A DNA stretch of 64,000 nt. Source: Anabaena sphaerica FACHB-251. GTDB taxonomy: Bacteria; Cyanobacteriota; Cyanobacteriia; Cyanobacteriales; Nostocaceae. Location of the stretch: contig NZ_JACJQU010000001.1 in assembly GCF_014696825.1 (NCBI RefSeq), positions 248,001 to 312,000 on the forward strand. The letters run 5' to 3'. Positions 27,442-36,354 of the stretch are shown here, piece after piece. Under the pieces are notes generated by a model. It did not search any database, was not told the origin of the DNA, and saw only the letters and a list, made by a program, of their open reading frames with translations. Position 1 is the stretch's first letter, and each line of letters begins with the position of its first letter. The position numbers and the translations under genes were made by a program.

Positions 27442-28227
27442 TTAAGATGCTTGAATTTCCTTTTGTAAATCCTGAACTTGCTCAATAGATAACTCTGTCA
27501 CTTCGGCAATTTGTTGTAAACTCATGCCCATTCGCAGTAAATTTATAGCCACGTTTCTAGCATTTTCGGCTTTACCTTCGGCTTTACCTTCGGCTTTACC
27601 TTCTTCCAGAATTTCTTGATAAATGACTGATTCGCGCATAATCTCACTCCTGAAAATCTTCTTGATCACTTCTTTCTCTAAGACTAACCCTGCTAAAATG
27701 CTACTAGCAGCAGCTATATTTCTTTGTAACTTTTGTTCGGTGATTGCTTCAACTGCTTTGGCCACTTGGCTTAATACTATTTTAGGCTCTTTTGTCTGAC
27801 TTAGCACTGCAAAGGGCAATAAACCCGGTAAAGTCATAAATTGCTCGGTTGGTTGTTCCCACAGTCGAATTACTTCAAATTCATGGTAGGTTTTACTTAA
27901 TTTGAAACTGTTTTTGTAGACTAATTCTGAATCGGTTTTTCTCAGATATACTACTACTTGACGCATTTCTTTTTCAGGAAACCGCCGATAACCTCTGATC
28001 CGATAATCTGTCATTCTAAAAGGTATTTCTTTATCTGGATCGGTTTGAAATTCGCTGTGGAGAACTAATTCATTAGATTGTAATAAAATTAATGAATCGG
28101 CTCTAATTGGTTCGTTTGATAGTTCTGTGGGACTAAGTTTTGTTAGTTTTATGGGTGAACCTAGTAACCATGTTACTAGATCGTCTTTGTAGTTTTCGGC
28201 GATAAATTTGCAAATGTTGTCATACAT
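27442..28227 (-). CDS. Rpn-family nuclease-like protein
   Basis: The 261-residue protein starts MYDNICKFIAENYKDDLVTWLLG, the characteristic opening of a second cyanobacterial Rpn/PD-(D/E)XK subfamily. The core RADSLILLQSNELVLHSEFQT gives an Asp and a Glu-x-Gln in register with the nuclease fold. Near residue 210 the sequence EGKAEGKAEGKAE comes from a 12-base tandem repeat (about 27574-27605) that could gain or lose units. A C-terminal helix-turn-helix-like segment (MSLQQIAEVTELSIEQV) follows. The role is unknown. It shares layout, but little sequence, with the gene at 2316-3107. Confidence 0.8.
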   Translation of the reverse strand: MYDNICKFIAENYKDDLVTWLLGSPIKLTKLSPTELSNEPIRADSLILLQSNELVLHSEFQTDPDKEIPFRMTDYRIRGYRRFPEKEMRQVVVYLRKTDSELVYKNSFKLSKTYHEFEVIRLWEQPTEQFMTLPGLLPFAVLSQTKEPKIVLSQVAKAVEAITEQKLQRNIAAASSILAGLVLEKEVIKKIFRSEIMRESVIYQEILEEGKAEGKAEGKAENARNVAINLLRMGMSLQQIAEVTELSIEQVQDLQKEIQAS

Positions 28228-28477
28228 GATAAATCACAAGTTTATTAATTTTAGACTTTACACGATCTTGGTTAATAAATTTCATCACATCATATAATTT
28301 GAGGCAATTTATGTCTAGTTGTGGCGATCGCTCTATTAATGTTAAGTTTTAATCACTAAATTATAATGTTTCACTTAACAAGAATTTACGACAATTTGAT
28401 CTGATTGACTATGACGGAATTAATGTTTTATTATACAATCAATTGATGTAGTTAAAAATCAATCTAAATATCAATAT

Positions 28478-29239
28478 ATGACAAATGAGAATTTTGCCAA
28501 CCCACCTAAATTTGAGCGTGTAGAAGATGAAAGACTACACCGTAAACAACGTTTAGCGGCTGCATTTCGCCTATTTGCTCGCTATGGTTTTGATGAAGGA
28601 ATAGCGGGACATATTACAGTCCGTGATCCTGAATTTGATGATTGTTTTTGGGTTAATCCTCTAGGGATGTATTTTGGTCATATTCGAGTATCTGATCTTT
28701 TGTTAGTCAATGATAAAGGTGAAGTTGTTCAAGGAAATAGACCTGTAAATGGTGCAGCTTTTGCTATTCATTCTCGAATTCATCAAGCTAGACCTGATGT
28801 AAATGCGGCCGCTCATGCTCATTCACTTTATGGTAAAAGTTGGTCAAGTTTAGGACGTTTACTTGATCCGATAACTCAAGATGCTTGCGCTTTTTATGAA
28901 GATCATGCTTTATTTGATGACTATACTGGGGTGGTGTATGAGACTAAGGAAGGCGATCGCATTGCGGCTACTCTTGGGGATAAAAAGGCGATTATTTTAA
29001 GAAATCATGGTTTATTAACTGTTGGTCATACAGTAGATGAGACTATATGGTGGTTTATTGCTATGGATCGTTGTTGTCAAGCTCAATTGATGGCTGAAGC
29101 AGCAGGAAAACCAATTCTTATAGATCCAAAAACGGCTCGTTTTACTTATGGTCAGGTTGGTTCTCATGCACTGGGTTGGTTTTCTTTTCAATCTTTGTAT
29201 GAGATGATTTTGCGACAAGAACCAGATTTATTGGATTAA
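28478..29239 (+). CDS. Class II aldolase/adducin-family protein
   Basis: The 253-residue protein matches zinc-dependent class II aldolases such as L-fuculose-phosphate aldolase. Visible are the glycine-rich site GIAGHITVRDP, the metal ligands in AAHAHSLYGK (His-Ala-His), and the third histidine in LRNHGLLTVG. The substrate cannot be told, since the group also holds decarboxylases and adducin-like proteins. Start is the ATG at 28478. It is followed by a palindromic repeat with a T-tract that probably ends transcription. Confidence 0.88.
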   Translation: MTNENFANPPKFERVEDERLHRKQRLAAAFRLFARYGFDEGIAGHITVRDPEFDDCFWVNPLGMYFGHIRVSDLLLVNDKGEVVQGNRPVNGAAFAIHSRIHQARPDVNAAAHAHSLYGKSWSSLGRLLDPITQDACAFYEDHALFDDYTGVVYETKEGDRIAATLGDKKAIILRNHGLLTVGHTVDETIWWFIAMDRCCQAQLMAEAAGKPILIDPKTARFTYGQVGSHALGWFSFQSLYEMILRQEPDLLD

Positions 29240-29290
29240 TATTTAAGAGGATTTAAGGATTTTCAGATTTCTGATATTGCTATTTATTTC

Positions 29291-29359
29291 AGATCCCCGA
29301 CTTCTATGATAAATTTATCATTTATTAACCAGCTTCAAAAAGAAGTCGGGGATCTTTTT
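29291..29359 (+). terminator. Dispersed palindrome acting as terminator
   Basis: AGATCCCCGACTTCT (29291-29305) and AGAAGTCGGGGATCT (29341-29355) are 15-base perfect inverted arms with a 35-base loop. Five T close the second arm, 52 bp after the stop of the class II aldolase gene. The second arm overlaps the 3' end of the kinase remnant on the other strand, whose last codons (LVNK) lie in the loop. Confidence 0.7.
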
Positions 29360-30045
29360 ACTATACCCCTTGACAAAATCAAACAAAATTAAATAACCAC
29401 CAACGCACCACCTAAAAAACGCCAAAAAAAATCGACCGCCTGGGGGTGGGGGTGTTTTTTGTTTTTTCGGTTGATGTTCATATTTCACCCGTTCTTCAAT
29501 TTTAGCCACATCTTCCGCTTTTAAACCTAACGAGTTACGATATTCTTCTAATTGTGCTTCTGTTTTTTGATCAAAGGGAAATTGTTCTTGCACAACTTTG
29601 ATCAATAAGTCTTCATATTCTCGCAGTCGGGTTTCATAGTCTCGCACCTGTGCAATAGCAATGGGTGTGAACAAAAACGAGAATTGCTAATACTTCTTTT
29701 AATAATTGAATAACGTTATCTTCACTCCACCGCTTACCGTGAAAAATTTCTGTACTCAGGTCATTACCGGAAATATATTCTTGACTAATATAAAAGTTAT
29801 CATCTTGGGGAAAATATGCCAATAATGTAGAAATTCGGGGATGTTTACCCAGCTTTTCCAAAACTATTGCTTCCTTTTCAAAGAGTTTGAGAACACTCTG
29901 ATTATTTTTGTGAATAGTATGGAGTTGTTTAACCACACATAATGGTTGACTGGGTAGATAATGGTCTTTAGCAAGGTAGGTAACAGCAAAACTCCCCTTG
30001 CCTAATTCGCGTATAATTTTCGTAACGTCCTGCTAATAGTGTCAC
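29318..30045 (-). pseudogene. Ser/Thr protein kinase with deleted catalytic core
   Basis: A GTG at 30045 starts TLLAGRYE. A one-base shift near 30021 then leads into IIRELGKGSFAVTYLAKD (glycine loop) and VVKQLH (ATP lysine). The N-lobe continues through LFEKEAIVLEKLG and HPRISTLLAYF, the hinge ISQEYISGNDL, and as far as VFVHTH. There the HRD catalytic loop, DFG and the whole C-lobe are missing. After a frame change the sequence joins a C-terminal region (IAQVRDYETRLREYEDLL, a Pro-rich stretch and a hydrophobic segment). Two frame faults and loss of the active site make it non-functional as a kinase. Parts of 100 and 118 codons remain open. Confidence 0.8.
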
Positions 30046-30221
30046 GGTGTGGCTATAAATGCTTAAGAATAGATGAATAACATTATACATGATGGAAGAG
30101 TGATATGTCTCTTCAATACTCTGTGAGAGAACACATTTCTCAAGAAAAAATAAAATTAAACCGATTCTATTTTCTAAGAACTACCATTAAAACAAACAAT
30201 TAAAAATAGGTGTGTGCCATC

Positions 30222-30539
30222 ATGACAACTAAAAAGGAATTTAACAGCTTTGAAGAAATGCTATCAGGTTCTGATGTTCCAGTATTAGTAGATTTTTACG
30301 CTGACTGGTGTGGTCCCTGTCAGATGATGGTTCCAATTTTAGAACAAGTCAATCTGCAATTGAAAGACCGTTTACGAATCGTCAAAATTGACACCGAAAA
30401 ATACACTCAATTAGCAACTCAGTATCAAATTGCTGCCTTACCAACCTTGGTACTATTTAAGAAAGGTCAGCCAGTAGATAGAATTGAAGGAGTACTGCAA
30501 GCACCACAGCTAGTCCAACATCTGCAAACCCTGATTTAA
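30222..30539 (+). CDS. Thioredoxin
   Basis: The ATG at 30222 is chosen over the GTG at 30210 because it gives the usual N-terminus and sits 11 bases after a weak TAGG site. The 105-residue protein has the redox motif WCGPC (about residues 27-31) in FYADWCGPCQMM. It also has the conserved cis-proline in AALPTLVLF, as in bacterial and chloroplast m/x/y-type thioredoxins. It reduces disulfides of target enzymes in the cytosol. It stands alone on the + strand, convergent with prmA. Confidence 0.93.
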   Translation: MTTKKEFNSFEEMLSGSDVPVLVDFYADWCGPCQMMVPILEQVNLQLKDRLRIVKIDTEKYTQLATQYQIAALPTLVLFKKGQPVDRIEGVLQAPQLVQHLQTLI

Positions 30540-30637
30540 TTTGGTAATTGGTAATTGGTAATGGGTAATAGGGAAGAAGAAAAAATTACATCTTCTCTAT
30601 TTACTCTTCCCTGTCACCTGTCACCTGTCACCTATTC

Positions 30638-31558
30638 TTATGAACGTCGTGCATTTAAACAACACCATTCTTTTCTTTTCCACAGAGTGGCCACAATCCA
30701 GCCATTTTGCTCCAAGACATCTGCAACAGCTTTAGATTGTTCTAATAGAATACCGCTAAATATACCCCAGGTACTTGGTTTAGTAAGAACGCCCATTTCT
30801 GGAATTAACTCAATAATTACGTCAGCCAAAATATTACATACAATACCATCCACAGGTTGAGCAATCAACTTTGTCAAAAATTCTACACTTCCCTGGGCTG
30901 GGATCAAGCGTTCTGAACTAATATCATTGAGAGCGCGATTGCTGAAAGTTGATTTTACAGCCAAGGGATCAGTATCGACCGCATAAACTTTCTCTGCACC
31001 CAGTAGTAAAGCACCAATGGAAAGGATACCAGAACCGCAGCCTATATCCGCAATTACCACAGAGTGTTTTTTGTCATCTGTGGCGATGAAAGATTCAGGA
31101 AGTTGACTCAGGCGCATTTCCAGCGATTCCAGACACAGTTGGGTTGTAGCATGATTACCCGTACCAAATGCCACACCTGGATCAAGGCGAATCACTAACC
31201 GTTCTAATGATTGGGGTAGTGGTAGCCATGCGGGGTTAATCAAGAAGCGATCGCCAATTTCTTGAGGTTGCCAATACTGTTTCCAGCTACTAGCCCAATC
31301 TTCCTCATCAATCAAATTCCAGTGTAGCAGCGGAGATGGCAAACCGATACACAAAGCATCTTGACGCAACCATAATGAAAGTGCCGATAAATCCAGTAGT
31401 TGTGCTTGAAAGCTGGGCAAATAAGCCTTTAATAGTGAGGAATTTCCTTTGCTTTCACTAGCTGTACCACGACAGCCAAAACCTTCCAGTCGCCAAAAGA
31501 TAGAATCTTCTAAGTCTGGATCACATAAAATTTTCAGTTCCCACCAAGTATTTGCCAT
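30638..31558 (-). CDS. prmA: Ribosomal protein L11 methyltransferase
   Basis: PrmA trimethylates lysines of ribosomal protein L11. The 306-residue enzyme opens with [20 protein letters not shown], the L11-recognition domain, and shows [19 protein letters not shown] before the SAM-binding motif [18 protein letters not shown] (about residue 177). The post-I motif AVDTDP and the catalytic-loop sequence CNILADVI follow. Length and motifs are normal. It lies downstream of serA on the same strand, separated by 197 bp of tandem repeats. Confidence 0.95.
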   Translation of the reverse strand: MANTWWELKILCDPDLEDSIFWRLEGFGCRGTASESKGNSSLLKAYLPSFQAQLLDLSALSLWLRQDALCIGLPSPLLHWNLIDEEDWASSWKQYWQPQEIGDRFLINPAWLPLPQSLERLVIRLDPGVAFGTGNHATTQLCLESLEMRLSQLPESFIATDDKKHSVVIADIGCGSGILSIGALLLGAEKVYAVDTDPLAVKSTFSNRALNDISSERLIPAQGSVEFLTKLIAQPVDGIVCNILADVIIELIPEMGVLTKPSTWGIFSGILLEQSKAVADVLEQNGWIVATLWKRKEWCCLNARRS

Positions 31559-31571
31559 AAAATTTTAAATT

Positions 31572-31750
31572 ACTAGAACAGGGAACAGGGAACAGGGAAC
31601 AGGGCAAGGAGCTTTCTAGCAGGGAGCAAGAAAGAGGAAACGGAGCTTTCTAGCAGGGAGCAAGGGGAAAACTTTTCTCCTCTGCCCCCCTGCTTCTTCT
31701 GCCCCCTGCACCCCTCCCCCCTGCTTCTTCTGTCACCTGTCACCTGTCAC
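31572..31750. repeat. Repeat block between serA and prmA
   Basis: Three layers are visible. GGGAACA heptamers run from about 31577 to 31603. A 23-base direct repeat (GGAGCTTTCTAGCAGGGAGC and three more bases) occurs at 31608-31630 and 31642-31664. A C-rich stretch with CTGCTTCTTCTG twice leads into GTCACCT heptamers up to 31753. The heptamers end three bases before the serA stop codon. Confidence 0.8.
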
Positions 31751-31755
31751 CTGTT

Positions 31756-33336
31756 TTAAAGTGTTACTGTATACGCATCCCGAATACCGGACACTTGTTT
31801 AATTTCATCCAAGATCCCATCTGGTAAAGGATCATCAATGCTTAGAGCCATGACCGCATCACCACGGACGATTTTCCGGCCTACCTGCATACTTGCAATA
31901 TTGACATTAAAACTGCCAAGTAAAGAACCGAGTTTACCGATAATTCCCGGCATATCACGGTGCAGAGTGAACAGCATATATTTGCTAGGTGGGACATTAA
32001 TGGGGAAACCATCAACATCAGTTAAGTGGATTTCCTTATCACCCAACAAAGCACCTGTCACAGAATGAGTACCTAAAGTACCCGTGGCTTCCAGATGCAG
32101 AGAACCAGCATAATCTCGCGCTGAAGCATCCCGTGTTTCAATTACCCGAATACCTCTTTCTTTAGCTTCTATGCTGGCATTGACATAATTTACCCGTTCC
32201 CGCAAAGCTTGATATAGTAGTCCTTTTAAGGCTGCTACTACTAAAGGCTGACTCTTATTAGTTGCCAGTTCACCTTGTAGTTTGACAGTCAGTGTTTCCA
32301 CCCTTCCACCCGCTAGTTGTCCAACCAAGTTACCCAAGGTTTCAGCCAACTGCATATAAGGTTTGAGTTCTTCCAAGATATCGGGTCCGAGTCCAGGAAT
32401 GTTGACCGCAGAACGGGCAGGTAGTCCTAAAATAACATCACGGATTTGTTCAGCTACGTCTATGGCTACGTTCACTTGGGCTTCGGTGGTAGATGCACCT
32501 AAGTGGGGAGTGAGGATGATATCTTTACCGAGCGATCGCAAATCAGATTCTCCCAACGGTTCTGACTCGAACACATCCAACGCTGCACCACCAATTTTAC
32601 CCTCTTTAATCGCCGCTGCCAAAGCTGACTCATCAATGATGCCACCACGGGCGCAATTGATAATTCTCGCTGTTGGTTTCATCCTCGCCAAAGTTTTAGC
32701 GTTGATTAAATTTGTTGTTTCCGGGGTTTTCGGGATGTGTAAAGTAATATAGTCTGCTTGTTGGAACAGTAAATCTAATTCCACCAACTGACAGCCCATT
32801 TGTTCGGCGCGTTCTGTGGAAATAAAGGGATCATAAGCTAATAATTTCATGCCCATAGCCTTAGCTACAGTCGCAACATGAGAGCCAATTTTCCCCAAGC
32901 CCACAACGCCCAGGGTTTTTTTGTATACTTCTGCACCGACAAAAGTTTTCCGATCCCACTCTCCCCTTTTTACGGAAGCATTGGCATCAGGGATATGACG
33001 GGATAAAGATAACATCATTGCTAGTGCGTGTTCCGCCGCTGCGATCGTGTTTCCTTCAGGAGAATTAACGACTACAATACCTCTGCGGGTAGCAGCAGGA
33101 ACATCTACATTATCCACACCCACACCAGCACGTCCAATAATTTTTAATTGTGTGCCAGCTTCAATAATTTCTTGAGTGACGCGAGTTCCAGAACGAATCA
33201 TCAGCGCGTCATACTCACCAATAATTTCTATCAATTCTGCTGGTTTTAGACCTGTTTTGACATCAACCGTGGCAACTTGGGAAAGAATGTCAATACCAGC
33301 TTGGTCAATCGGATCGGAGACAAGAACCTTGGACAT
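31756..33336 (-). CDS. serA: D-3-phosphoglycerate dehydrogenase
   Basis: SerA catalyses the first step of serine synthesis from 3-phosphoglycerate. The 526-residue protein is the long form. It has the substrate part with GRAGVGVDNVD, the NAD domain with VGLGKIGSHVA, catalytic Arg and Glu regions, and the catalytic histidine in LTPHLGAST near residue 280. An ASB domain comes next, then a C-terminal ACT domain (MPGIIGKLGSLLG onward). The ACT domain usually gives feedback control by serine. Start is the ATG at 33336. Confidence 0.96.
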   Translation of the reverse strand: MSKVLVSDPIDQAGIDILSQVATVDVKTGLKPAELIEIIGEYDALMIRSGTRVTQEIIEAGTQLKIIGRAGVGVDNVDVPAATRRGIVVVNSPEGNTIAAAEHALAMMLSLSRHIPDANASVKRGEWDRKTFVGAEVYKKTLGVVGLGKIGSHVATVAKAMGMKLLAYDPFISTERAEQMGCQLVELDLLFQQADYITLHIPKTPETTNLINAKTLARMKPTARIINCARGGIIDESALAAAIKEGKIGGAALDVFESEPLGESDLRSLGKDIILTPHLGASTTEAQVNVAIDVAEQIRDVILGLPARSAVNIPGLGPDILEELKPYMQLAETLGNLVGQLAGGRVETLTVKLQGELATNKSQPLVVAALKGLLYQALRERVNYVNASIEAKERGIRVIETRDASARDYAGSLHLEATGTLGTHSVTGALLGDKEIHLTDVDGFPINVPPSKYMLFTLHRDMPGIIGKLGSLLGSFNVNIASMQVGRKIVRGDAVMALSIDDPLPDGILDEIKQVSGIRDAYTVTL

Positions 33337-33549
33337 GATTACTTCATTTATAATTCTAGGTTTTCCGCAAACATTCAGCTATTTAGCGGTCAGCAGTCAG
33401 GTTTTTAACAGTTACACCCAAAATCATATATTTGATAATCTACTGTTTGATAAAACATTCTGACTCCTGACTCCTGACTCCTGAATTCTTACGAATTTGC
33501 TGTACAAGACTTTTAAGTTTAGTGCTTATCTGCAACAATTCAGCAAAAA

Positions 33550-34329
33550 TTATGTGTTTGTGTCAGACTGCCCATCACGTACTTCTAAAGCGTAATTCTG
33601 CACAGCTTTGGTAATTTCTTCCCGCAAATTTGTATAAACTTTAGCAAAGGGGGGCTGTTTTTCTGAAAGTCCCAACACATCAGAAGTAACTAAAATCTGT
33701 CCGTCACATTGTGAACCTGCACCAATACCAATAGTGGGAATACGCAATTTTTGGGTAATTTCTAATGCTAAATTTGCGGGTATATGTTCTAATACTATTG
33801 AGAATACACCGGCTTGTTCTAGAGCGATCGCTTCATTTAAAATTCTTTCACCCGCTGCTGGACTTTTTCCCTGTTGTCGCAAACCCATTTTATGTATTGA
33901 TTGCGGTGTCAATCCTACATGACCCATCACCGGAATACCCGCTTGCACCAACCTGGCCACAGTTTCAATCATTGCCGGATGCCCTCCCTCTAATTTTACC
34001 GCTTGTGCGCCAGTTTCTTTCAGCACTCTTCCGGCTGAGTGCATCGCTTGGGATATACTTTCTTGATAAGTTAAAAATGGTAAATCAACAACAACTAGAG
34101 CGCGTTTCACACCACGACGCACAGCTTTAGCATGATGAATCATTTCATCGAGAGTAATTGGCAGTGTTGTTTCATACCCAAGCACAACTGCCAGAGAATC
34201 TCCTACCAGGATTAAGTCCACACCAGCTGCATCTAACAGTTGAGCGATCGCATAATCCCAAGCAGTCAAAGCGACAATTGCCCGTCCCTGCTGTTTCCAT
34301 TGTATTAATTGCTGGGTAGTAATTGCCAT
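33550..34329 (-). CDS. panB: 3-methyl-2-oxobutanoate hydroxymethyltransferase
   Basis: PanB makes ketopantoate, the first committed step of pantothenate and coenzyme A synthesis, with methylene-tetrahydrofolate. The 259-residue protein has [14 protein letters not shown], the metal site [24 protein letters not shown] with the catalytic Glu region and [24 protein letters not shown] stands toward the C-terminus. All are diagnostic. It is a single gene on the minus strand, 213 bp upstream of serA, with ACTCCTG heptamers in the spacer (about 33460-33483). Confidence 0.96.
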   Translation of the reverse strand: MAITTQQLIQWKQQGRAIVALTAWDYAIAQLLDAAGVDLILVGDSLAVVLGYETTLPITLDEMIHHAKAVRRGVKRALVVVDLPFLTYQESISQAMHSAGRVLKETGAQAVKLEGGHPAMIETVARLVQAGIPVMGHVGLTPQSIHKMGLRQQGKSPAAGERILNEAIALEQAGVFSIVLEHIPANLALEITQKLRIPTIGIGAGSQCDGQILVTSDVLGLSEKQPPFAKVYTNLREEITKAVQNYALEVRDGQSDTNT

Positions 34330-34525
34330 AAACTATTTTAGATTTTAGATTTTAGATTTTGGATGAGGACTCAGGAGTCGTAGGGGCGTTCGCGGAGCGT
34401 GCTGGAAGCATCAGCATTCGGAAAATAAACTTGGGAAAAAAACCGATAATTGATCGCCCGAATGCTTCGCCCGTACAGGAGTCAGGAGGGAGAATTATCT
34501 ATCACCTCTTCCCAGTCCCCAGTCC

Positions 34526-35608
34526 CTACTTCACAGCCCGGCCAAAACCAAAATGAGGCTGTGCTTTATCCATTGTAGGCATTAACCAAGCTAGTCCCTC
34601 GCTGGTTCCCACCCACAACTTATTACCAAGATCAGGTGCAATAGTCAGCACCCGACTAGAAGGAAGTCCAGCGACTCTATCTAACAAAGCTCCTGTATCT
34701 GGATTTAATCTTAGCAACCCATTGGTAGTACCTACCCAAACACTACCATCTTGAGCAAAACGCACTGAAGTTACATTTCTTCCCCGCAGTGGAGTGACAG
34801 ACCGCAGCACAATACCATTTTTCGGGTTAACTACCAATAATTGATTCGGCATTCCTGCCCAAATTAACCCTTCGGGACTGATAGCCAAAGCTTGCACAGT
34901 CGCCCCTGGTAAATTATTTATCCTCTTCATAATCAAAGCACTGGCGGTATTAACCCTTATCAGCCCGTCCAAAGTCCCAGCCCAAAGCTGACCTTCAGCG
35001 TCTAAAGTCATCGCATTGACGCTAACACCGGGCATATTTTTGACAGTTGTCATAATTAAGCCTTGGTCAGGACTAATCAAAGCTAAACCGCTATCAGTAC
35101 CCGTCCATAAATAACCACGTTTATCAATCAGCAGCGATAATACCCGTTTGGAAGGTAGTAATAAATTCTGGGCTGTAATTTCATTAGTACGGGGGTCTAC
35201 TCGTGTCAAGCCTTCATAATTTCCCACCCACAAACGACCGACTTTATCTTGTGCTAAAGCACCAATAGTCACATTTGGTAAACTGACGCGAGCAATAACA
35301 TTACCCGTATTTGGGTCAATCCGCGATAAACCCCGCCAAGAACCTACCCACAGATTACCAGCAAAATCTCCTAGTAAGTTACTAATCCGGTAATCAGTTT
35401 CTGCTTCTCTCTCCAGCACATCTCGGTCATCGGGTAAGGGATCTACTCGTTTTGGCGGTGGTGCAACTGGGTAAGTAGTTGTGGAATTAGCGGGATTGAC
35501 ATCAGATTTTTGTTGCGCTCTTACTCGCATTGCTGTGCTGGACAGACCTATCAGCCCCAGTAAGATAGAAATCATTAATAAACGAGTACGTTTATGAAAA
35601 AATACCAC
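34526..35608 (-). CDS. Secreted beta-propeller protein (two-component-regulator-propeller repeats)
   Basis: The 360-residue protein has a signal peptide (about residues 8-31, ending RVRA) and a Pro/Ser-rich linker. About seven blades of roughly 42 residues follow, each built around LWVGTxxGLxRxxP (e.g. LWVGSWRGLSRIDP, LWVGNYEGLTRVDP, VWVGTTNGLLRLNP). These are Reg_prop-type repeats that close a seven-bladed propeller. Unlike hybrid sensor proteins with this domain, no kinase or output domain follows. It probably binds a ligand or partner in the periplasm; the partner is unknown. The gene is divergent from the Rubisco operon. Confidence 0.82.
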   Translation of the reverse strand: MVFFHKRTRLLMISILLGLIGLSSTAMRVRAQQKSDVNPANSTTTYPVAPPPKRVDPLPDDRDVLEREAETDYRISNLLGDFAGNLWVGSWRGLSRIDPNTGNVIARVSLPNVTIGALAQDKVGRLWVGNYEGLTRVDPRTNEITAQNLLLPSKRVLSLLIDKRGYLWTGTDSGLALISPDQGLIMTTVKNMPGVSVNAMTLDAEGQLWAGTLDGLIRVNTASALIMKRINNLPGATVQALAISPEGLIWAGMPNQLLVVNPKNGIVLRSVTPLRGRNVTSVRFAQDGSVWVGTTNGLLRLNPDTGALLDRVAGLPSSRVLTIAPDLGNKLWVGTSEGLAWLMPTMDKAQPHFGFGRAVK

Positions 35609-36354
35609 GGTTGTATATCCTTATCACGAGTAATTTTTACATCCACTGCGATTTTTAGGCAGGATAGTGGGAGTATAGAAAAAATCCCTATGTGAACTGT
35701 ATTCCTATATAACTAATAATCACCATTTGTAAAGTAGTCTTAACAAAATGTTTGCAAATTTCATTAATAAGAAATTTAAATATAAAAGTTAAAAACTTTC
35801 AAAGGATAACTTATTCAATTATTGATATATTGTGAGACAAGTTACAAATTCCGTCCTGTGCAGTTTTTTATCTTTGGCTCACTCTGGAGCTAAACAGCAG
35901 TTAGTGAAGTTTCCTCTATATCTTTTTACCCAATCAGGGCAAGATATCAGGAGAAAAAAACCGGGAGCATAAGCTAGACAGTTTAAAACCCTAATTTCTC
36001 CTAGTTTTAAGGCATCAATTCCATAATGCCTGTAAAGCGCCGAAGTTTCTCTGAAATTAAGCAGGTTTAGTAAGGTAAGCAAAAAAGATAGAAAAGACTT
36101 TGTGTTCGTGGAACGGGGGAAAACCCAAAGCGCCTGGATGTGCGCCTCTACTATATAGAGATAAAAAGGTGCGGTGAATTGCTACCGCTACCAGATGTTT
36201 GACGCACAAACAAAGCTACCCTGAACCTACAGCCGACCCTAAATTATAAGTTTTTCTTATATATATAATGAGAAAATGAGAAAAATAAAGGGTGATAAAA
36301 AGTTGCACATAACGTGATTTGATAGTAAAAAGATTGACTTCTTGGAAGGAAAAT
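35609..36354. promoter_or_regulatory. Long upstream/leader region of the Rubisco operon
   Basis: These 746 bp separate the propeller gene from rbcL and hold no convincing gene. Three structured bits occur at 36103-36200: GTTC-GTG-GAAC, GGG-GGAAAA-CCC and the hairpin GGTGCGGT/ACCGCTACC (about 36170-36195). A candidate -10 box TATAAT lies at 36264-36269. Long multi-promoter leaders are known for rbcL in heterocystous cyanobacteria; which site is used here cannot be seen. AAGGA (36346-36350) is the rbcL ribosome site. Confidence 0.55.

Noticed and set aside
31559-31755. Repeat block resembling a CRISPR array
   Set aside because: Units are 7 bases or a single 23-base pair without regular spacers; no cas genes are near. 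This is STRR-type DNA.
35879-36082. 67-codon open frame on the minus strand upstream of rbcL
   Set aside because: No recognisable family, weak composition, and it sits in the rbcL upstream region; treated as chance.
36319-36354. Longer N-terminus for RbcL from an upstream ATG
   Set aside because: The ATG at 36355 has a good ribosome site at four bases and gives the universal start and length.
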